Of a stretch of DNA of 64,000 nt, positions 57,902-64,000 are shown piece after piece. A model generated the notes under the pieces. The model was not told where the DNA came from. It was given only the letters and a program-made list of their open reading frames with translations, and did no database searches. The stretch's first letter is position 1. Each line of letters begins with the position of its first letter. Origin of the DNA: Crotalaria pallida (lineage: Eukaryota > Streptophyta > Magnoliopsida > Fabales > Fabaceae); the NCBI GenBank assembly GCA_037953625.1, contig CM075650.1, positions 2,296,501 through 2,360,500 on the forward strand. Reading direction: 5' to 3'. The position numbers were made by a program, and so were the translations under genes.

Positions 57902-58751
57902 AAAGTCGCCTAAAATGAAGGTTGTCTCATGTGCAAGGAATATCATTGTAACTATAAATGTACATCGTCCCTTCCCCGAATTCATTGACTTGATATCATT
58001 AAAATATTTTTACTCATGTTGTTTTCTGGTTCTCTTCTTTTCTACTTTTAGTAATTTTTCTTCAATTTATTTTAGTGTGAAATGTTTACCCTTGCAATAA
58101 CGAATTAAATAGATAGATTTATTTCTAAAAATAATGTATACTATATATACAATACTAATGGACATGGACTTCCACGAAAAAAACCTCCTTCTTTTTGTCC
58201 TTAACCATTATCACTCATAATGGCATAGGATAACAAAGATAAAAAAGATCCTCAATCATTTTAATTGTTACCTTTTCAAGAAGATCGATGTTGCTTAATC
58301 TACCGTCTTATGGAGGTTAAGGAAACATTTATATTAAGATTTTGTTATTGATAGCTTAAAATTGTGGTTCTATGTTTGTATTGTATTAAGAATTAGATCG
58401 TGTATTGATAAGCTATTCTAGGACAAAATTAAAGTCTTTGACTTTTTTAACTCAAAAGGGTCATTTGTGTTCAGTTCAATCTAATCGTGTATGTATTCGA
58501 TGGTCAATTTATTATATGCTAGACATTACTTTACATAAGTATAACATTCTTCGTATTCTTCACTATTTATATGCTTTTAGATCAATATAAAATATTCTAG
58601 TAAAAGACAATCTTATACTTTAACTTTCAGGGGTTTGATTAAATAAAAGTTTATAATCTACTTTCTTTTTAAATTGTAAACCCCTCAAAATAAAGCATAA
58701 AGAACTTGGGTAAATCTTTAAATTCAAAAAAGGAATGTAGTTTAAGTATGT
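57902..58751. other. AT-rich 3' flank, no gene seen
   Basis: Contains the likely 3' UTR of the peptide gene. No other supported feature. Confidence 0.5.
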
Positions 58752-59302
58752 TGTAACATCCCGACTCTCTAACCTTGATTTATTTATTATTATGAAAATA
58801 GAGAATAATTTTTCGCGAATAAATTTCAAAACTTTATTCAACTGCAAAAGCAATTCTTCAAGTAATCGTCAAATGCGGAAGCAAATCACAGAACTTAATT
58901 CAAATAACAAGACACAATAGTTCAAACTAATTTATTTAATAGCAATTAGACTCTGAGCTACTTAAGACACTACTCGTAACCCAGAGCATGGTTCTCAACT
59001 CCAACGGTCGGGAAGGGAATCTCATATCCCTTGCCGTTCCTACTCCCCTTTCTGTGAAAACGGGACCTTCATTACCTACAAGGGCAACAAGGGAGTAAGT
59101 CATAGTTAATCACGTTAAAACGAATAATAAATAACAGAGGCTAAAACAACAAACACAAGTATTCAAGTAGTAACAATTTACAATGCCTATACACATGTCA
59201 AACCCTTTTCATTCAAGCAATTGATCTTATTTTTAATGGCATGATGCATGCTAATCTCAACAATTTCCCGGGGCATCACAGTTTGGAGGTGGTAGGACTT
59301 AC

Positions 59303-59455
59303 GAGCTTCACTCTGCACTCATGAATTACGAGCTTCGCTCTGCATAGGACTTACGGGCTTAGCCCTGCACTCACGACTTACGGGTTCCCATCTCCCGGCG
59401 TTTGTAGGACTCACAGGCTTAGCCTTGCACTCACGACTCACAGGCTTCCTTCGCC
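59303..59455. repeat. hairpin array with GAGC/GCTC, GGGCT/AGCCC and AGGCT/AGCCT stems
   Basis: Units around ACTTACGNGCTT..: GAG/CTC (59303-59313), GAGC-TTC-GCTC (59330-59340), GGGCT-T-AGCCC (59355-59365), CGGG/CCCG (59381-59397), AGGCT-T-AGCCT (59415-59425), GGC/GCC (59443-59455). The minus strand of the second unit contains GCGAAGC, a sequence known for forming a very stable mini-hairpin. Confidence 0.75.
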
Positions 59456-60033
59456 CAGCGTTAATAATATAAGAGGGAAAATCCTCGCAAACTAGAGCAA
59501 TCAATGCATGTATGCAAACATAATTTATTACCAATCCTCATTATCAAATTCATTATCATTTCCATCAAGGACATAGTCCATCATCTATCTTTCCATTCAT
59601 TAATCTCATTCTTAACAATTCCTTTAACTTTTCTTTTAGCTGGTGCTGTTGTTTTCGTAGAAAAATCCATCAGCCACTTTGCGATGGTTTTAGAAATAAC
59701 GTATATTCATTTATTTATTATTTTATAATCCGTCGGGGCCCAGCCTCCTATTGGCGGATATTTATTGCAACGACCCCATTGGGACTCCCATAGAAAAATA
59801 TCAACCAAGTGAATAAGACTTTCACTGGGACATCTAGGGATCTTATCAACCAAATGGGTGTACGCACTTCCGTTGGGACTCCTGTAGGGAAATAATCAAA
59901 CACTGAATAAAATTCCAGTAGGACACCTCCAGGATAACCATCAACCAACGGGATTAAGATATATTAATATTAAACGAGTTAATTATAAGAAAACTTTAAG
60001 AAATTGAGTGTTTTCTGAAAAATTGTTCAAATT

Positions 60034-60150
60034 ACTCGAGTAGTCAAGACTACTCGAGTTGTTCATGCAAAAATACTCGAGTCTTTAAGATCCACTCGAG
60101 TGTTCTTCCAAATTCCCAGAATACTCGAGTTTTTCTTAAATTACTCGAGT
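60034..60150. repeat. three ACTCGAGT pairs in putative intron
   Basis: Starts 60034/60052, 60075/60094 and 60123/60143; spacing 18-20 bp. Confidence 0.88.
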
Positions 60151-61033
60151 CTTTTTGCTGCAACAGCACCAGTTTTCTGCATTTTAAGCACCAATTCGAG
60201 TTCCTTGCTTTATTTCTCCATTCCTATGCAAAACAACAACTTAGGTACATAAAACAAACATGTTACCACACTTAAACACAGCTGAAACAACATCAAATAG
60301 CATCAATCATAGAATTGCACAAAACATAGACAAAGGTCAATTTAACATATGAATCTCATTTCCACTTGATTTTAAGTTCGAAAATCAATCCAGTGAGCAT
60401 CATTAGGTTCAATTAAACTTGTTTAAACATAAAAATCATGAGTTCCTGACCTCCAAGTCAGATTCCTATTTCAAACTATATTGCCCATGAACCTCAATTG
60501 GTTCCTACGAATTTAGCTTGTTAAATACCATTCTAGCGATTAGGTAACTTCCCCCTTACCTTAGAGAAGCTAAACAAACAGTTGATTGAGAGAGAAACGA
60601 TCAGAATCAAACTTTGAGTTCCAACACTCAAGTTCTGCACTTTGAACAGCAAACTTTGGCCACCAAATTCACCACGAATAAGGCATGAAAAAGAACGAAA
60701 TAAGTTAGCTTAAGAAACTAGGGAATGCTAACTTTAATCAGAAACAAATTTGGGATCAAGAGGTTTCCTGGATTTACCAAACCAATTCGGGAAAGAGAGG
60801 TTGAAGGTGCTGATTTGCACTCTGTTTTTCAAACTTGGATGTCCAACTTTGAAGGCTTGCAACTCGATCTACAGGAAGCCAAAATGAGTGGTTCTTGGTT
60901 CTAATTCAAGATTGGAATTAGAACTCAGATTGTGTTTTGGTTTCACATAATTTGGTTGAGTGGAGAAAGAGAATCGAAGGCACCAAGAGAGCACCCGAAA
61001 ACAGAGAAAATGTGAATATAAATTCGGGTTAGG

Positions 61034-61109
61034 TGTAACACCCTATTTAATTTACCCTTAAATGTAACACCCTATTTAATTTACCCTTAAACCGAAAATT
61101 AGGAATTAA
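61034..61109 (+). repeat. LTR start with tandem duplication of its first 29 bp
   Basis: TGTAACACCCTATTTAATTT.. (29 bp) occurs at 61034-61062 and, identically, at 61063-61091. It is followed by 18 bp and then a new LTR start at 61110. It looks like the terminus of another LTR family, cut by the next insertion. Confidence 0.7.
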
Positions 61110-63921
61110 TGTAACATCCCGAATTTTCGTTTGTATTATGAATTCCGAGTTTTACTAAATTAAAGGATTAACCCTTAAAATTAACCACTAAAGCATTGAG
61201 CATTTTCTTAAAATATCCTACGAAATTTACGAAAGTATATTTTATTTATATATTTGAAAGTAATTTGGTTTAAAACAATTATCCTATCTGAAAAATGTAC
61301 TTGCTATATTTTAATTTGCTTTTGACATATTTAATATTAAACTTGTTTTAAGAACTTCGAGATCTTTAACTTCATGATTTTATACATATAATTAATGTTT
61401 ACATTTTATTTTTAGTACTTCGTGTTGTTTAAAATAAATAAATAAATAAAGGAAAATAGATAGTAGCAATTTTAAAATAATACTAACACTACTACTACTA
61501 CTACTACTAATAATAATAATAATAATAATAATAGTAATAACAATAATAATAATAATAATAATGATAATAATAATAATAGATTAAAAAAAAATTACAAAAA
61601 AAGGAAGGAAGGGGGTTCGAATACCCCCCCCCCCCAACTTCTTCTTCTCTGCTAGTTGGCCGCCGGCCCTAACCCTCTCCCCTCTCTCCCTCCGGCTCTT
61701 CGACTCCTCCTTGTCCCTGGATCACCGCCGCCGAGCCCAGCCGCCGCCACCCCCCTTTCCTTCACCCTCCTTCATGTGTCCCTTCTCCTCACTGTTGACT
61801 CCCACATCATTCACCTCTGCTTCCTCTCTCTTGGTCGCGCCCGCCATCACTAGCCGTCAGCACCTTCGCAGCTATCTCTCTCTCCTTCGTCCCTATTCGT
61901 CGCCTCGCCAAGCCCCACAATCGCTGCTGCAAAGAGCGAATCGTGAGTTCTCCTTCGTTCTCAACTTGGCTGCCGTATGGGAAGCAGCTTGGCACCCACC
62001 CTGAACCGGGACCTTGCGATCTCCCTCTCTTTAGTGCTGCGAATCGCATTTCTCCAGGTGCTGCTACCGCCGCTGGTTGTTGCTGCGGCCATGGAGGTCA
62101 CGTCGTCGCCATTCGTTGTTGTTGCAGCCTCCTTCGCGAACCGGACAGCCACCACCGTACCGAACCAACGCCACCACTCTTGTGCTCTTCTCCGATCGCT
62201 GCTCAAGGGAAACCGCCACCATCTCTCTCCTCAGACTGAACCGAACCGCCGTTTGGGGTTCTGCTCGCCGTGCAACGCCACTCACCGACGCCGGTCGTGG
62301 ACACCATTGCTGCCATGAAGGAACTTGAAGCTTTTAGGGCTGTGTGGGTGTGGTTTAAACCGATTCGGCCATGAACCGTATTGGAATGGTGCAACCGTGG
62401 TTGGATCGGGGTAAACCGGATCGTCGTGAATCGGGGCGGTTGTCTTCCCTGCTGAGGATGATGAAAGAAATTCAGGACCAGCCGCAGCGTGGAAATCAAT
62501 GGACGTCATCATGCGGAATGAGTAGGTATTTGGCGAAATTAAGAGTTAAAGTGTCTAAAGGTAAGGGGTTCTTTACCTTGCTTTAGAGGGTATTTTCTAA
62601 TTAGTATATAATACTTGCTAAGAATATGTGGGTGTGCTTATAACTGATTATTCGATAATTAATTTAAATTAAATATACAGTAAGAAAGTATATAAACTGA
62701 ACTATAAATGGATACTTGTGATTAAATATGCAGGCTAAGTGCTATATGTTATCATGTATGTTTATTTGAAGAACATGAACTCTGGTTGTTAATTGTGAAT
62801 GAGTATAAATGATTATTGTTCTGTATGTCTGGCTGAATTGTTATGTTTGTGTGCTAAATGTGTATCACATAACGAATCAAATAATTGAATAATAAATAAA
62901 AGAAAGTAAGTATGTATGAGATGTAAACTAGAATGAGAATTAAGGAATAGAAAGATTTAAAAATGTCCTGGCATAAACTTAGGGAATTGAAAATATAAAG
63001 TGTGGAAATTGTTGTGTATGCGTGTATAATGTGTGTTGAATGACGAATGAGATAACAAGTTAATAATGAAAGTCAAGAGAGAAAAGGATAATTATAAAAA
63101 AAAATTAAAGAAGTGAAACAATAATGAATGAAAAGAATAACTAAATAAAATAAACAGAATGAGAATGAAAATAGTAAAAGGATACTTGTCACAGGTTAGG
63201 TCGGGAGGACCTGGTCGTAAGACCCTGTGGCCAATTGATAAAAGAATTAATAAAAGAATGGGCCAACGCAGGTTAGATCGTGCGATCTGGTCGTAAGACC
63301 CTGTGGCCAACGCATGTTAGATAGTATGATCTGGTCGTGAGACCCTATGGCGCAGGTTAGGTTGAAAGATCTGGTCGTGAGACCCTGTGACATAGGTTAG
63401 GTCATATGAATCTGGTTGTTAGACCCTGTGGATAGATGATAAAGGAAATATTTGGTGCAGGTTAGGTCGGTGGGCCAGGTCGTGAGACCCTGTAGCCAAA
63501 CTAATAAAAAGAAAGAAAGAATGAATGAAATAAAGAAAGAAAGAATACAAGAAAGAAAGAGAAGAAAACAATAAAAATATAAAAGAAAGAAATAATTAGA
63601 GAAGGCAAGATTAAAAGATAATATAATGTGAGTGAGAGAAAAGGGAATCAACAGTGCATGAGAAAGATAAAAGAGTGAAGGATATGGGTTTAAGAGTGGT
63701 TAAGGGAACTATTGTTTGTGTGTGATGCATGCTTGGTTTGATGATTGAAAATATGTGTTACGTGCTAAGTGTGTTTGACTTGGTAGGTCATTATGTTTAG
63801 TTAGGAACTACTTTCTACTTCATGTGTAAAGCTCACCCTTACAACCATTTTTCAGGTTTTGAGATTGGAGCTTACACAGTTTCTGGCCGAGCAACATCCA
63901 CTACGTGGAGTATCTGTTTAT
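61110..63921 (+). mobile_element. LTR with GC-rich leader exon, intron-like segment and cloverleaf-like array
   Basis: Starts TGTAACATCCCGAATTTTCG. (ACT)n/(AAT)n microsatellites lie at 61489-61580. A GC-rich, CT-rich leader follows (about 61620-62560) with many short overlapping frames but no recognised protein. Donor CTAAAG|GTAAGGGG is at 62561 and acceptor CATTTTTCAG|GT at 63855. The 3' end resembles the 14897 LTR. The array at 63190-63494 lies in the putative intron. It is interrupted at 63922 by the next LTR start, so its own end is not visible. Confidence 0.75.
63190..63494. repeat. six cloverleaf-like units with GNRA-type tetraloops
   Basis: Unit of about 40 nt: outer arm CACAG/CTGTG, hairpin 1 AGGTC-gggag-GACCT, hairpin 2 GGTC-GTAA-GACC (first unit 63190-63229). 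In unit 2 hairpin 1 is AGATC-gtgc-GATCT (63275-63288), a compensatory G:C to A:T change. Hairpin 2 loops are GTAA or GTGA (both GNRA) in five of six units and GTTA in the other. Units start near 63190, 63268, 63311, 63350, 63391 and 63457. Confidence 0.8.
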
Positions 63922-64000
63922 TGTAACATCCTAAACCTTGACTTTAAGTGAAATAAATAATAAAAACCTTAGAAAAATTGGAAAAGTGACTTAATGAATT
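63922..64000 (+). mobile_element. start of a further LTR, cut by window end
   Basis: TGTAACATCCTAAACCTTGAC opens at 63922 inside the preceding LTR. Only 79 bp are visible. Confidence 0.6.

Larger units (their letters stand above)
58752..61033 (-). mobile_element. LTR copy inverted relative to 53400-56051, U3-truncated
   Basis: The plus strand starts TGTAACATCCCGACTCTC, the reverse complement of the end of the 53400 LTR, and similarity continues for about 2.2 kb (roughly 90% in the best parts by eye). Minus strand: donor CTAAG|GTAAGGGGG at 60559, acceptor CCCTTGTAG|GT at 59076. Three ACTCGAGT pairs lie at 60034-60150. Instead of the CTGTCTGT hairpins it has a different array at 59303-59455. 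Its U3 is missing; the sequence switches to another LTR start at 61034, next to the former TATA/leader region. Confidence 0.83.

Noticed and set aside
61656..62586. Cluster of ten or so open frames on both strands
   Set aside because: GC-rich DNA rarely contains stops. No frame has domain similarity, a consistent start or splice context; better explained as an LTR leader.

Overview
The window looks like nuclear DNA of a flowering plant, most probably a legume (Fabaceae). The organism call is inference. It rests on AT-rich intergenic sequence, split GT/AG genes, L1-type plant LINEs, a tRNA-derived SINE, a Cassandra TRIM, Tat-type Gypsy elements, and LTRs full of the decamer TAATCGATTA, a repeat style I associate with phaseoloid legumes. 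I cannot name the species.

Only two host genes are convincing. The first, at 7477-10298 (minus strand), is a three-exon UDP-glucuronate 4-epimerase, a Golgi type II membrane enzyme that makes UDP-galacturonate for pectin. Intron 1 carries a MITE and intron 2 a SINE. The second, at 57013-57901 (plus strand), is a small two-exon secreted cysteine-rich peptide gene. It lies between two oppositely oriented copies of the same LTR family.

Layout. 1-594: minus-strand LTR cut by the window edge. 595-7476: AT-rich DNA with a 5'-truncated LINE (exact 12-bp target duplication), two Stowaway-like MITEs and an imperfect hairpin. 7477-10298: epimerase gene. 10299-14896: a Mutator-type MITE with a 9-bp target duplication, an old duplicated block, a possible CACTA end and a GC-rich fragment. 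14897-17690: LTR, primer-binding site and first gag codons of an LTR element. 17690-38196: a decayed Tat-like Gypsy element on the minus strand, split by an LTR insertion (21.1-23.2 kb), by a complete Cassandra (25193-26067) and by a complete 9.6-kb non-coding, LARD-like element (27772-37380) in its 5' LTR. 38197-40200: AT-rich. 40220-51795: a LINE split by a solo LTR that is itself split by a second solo LTR, both with perfect 5-bp duplications. 51923-56540: another LTR, split by the solo LTR 53400-56051. 58752-64000: four more LTR starts or fragments stacked on each other.

The main discovery candidate is a common architecture in the TGTAAC/TGTGAC-type LTRs. Each has a U3 region, a leader exon, an apparent splice donor (mostly AG|GTAAGG), a 1.3-1.7 kb intron-like segment (longer where another element is nested in it), and an acceptor (mostly TTGTAG or TTTCAG before GT). 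Two kinds of array are concentrated in these LTRs. (1) Self-complementary 8-10-mers (AACCGGTT, AATCGATT or ACTCGAGT cores) occur as pairs with 18-23 bp start-to-start spacing; I count 28 pairs in six insertions. (2) Inside the putative introns there are short hairpins whose loop is conserved while the stems change in a complementary way. The clearest case is in both LTRs of the LARD-like element. Two related LTR copies carry different hairpin arrays at the same position. I do not know this combination as a described system; it could act in RNA folding, packaging, export, splicing or protein binding.
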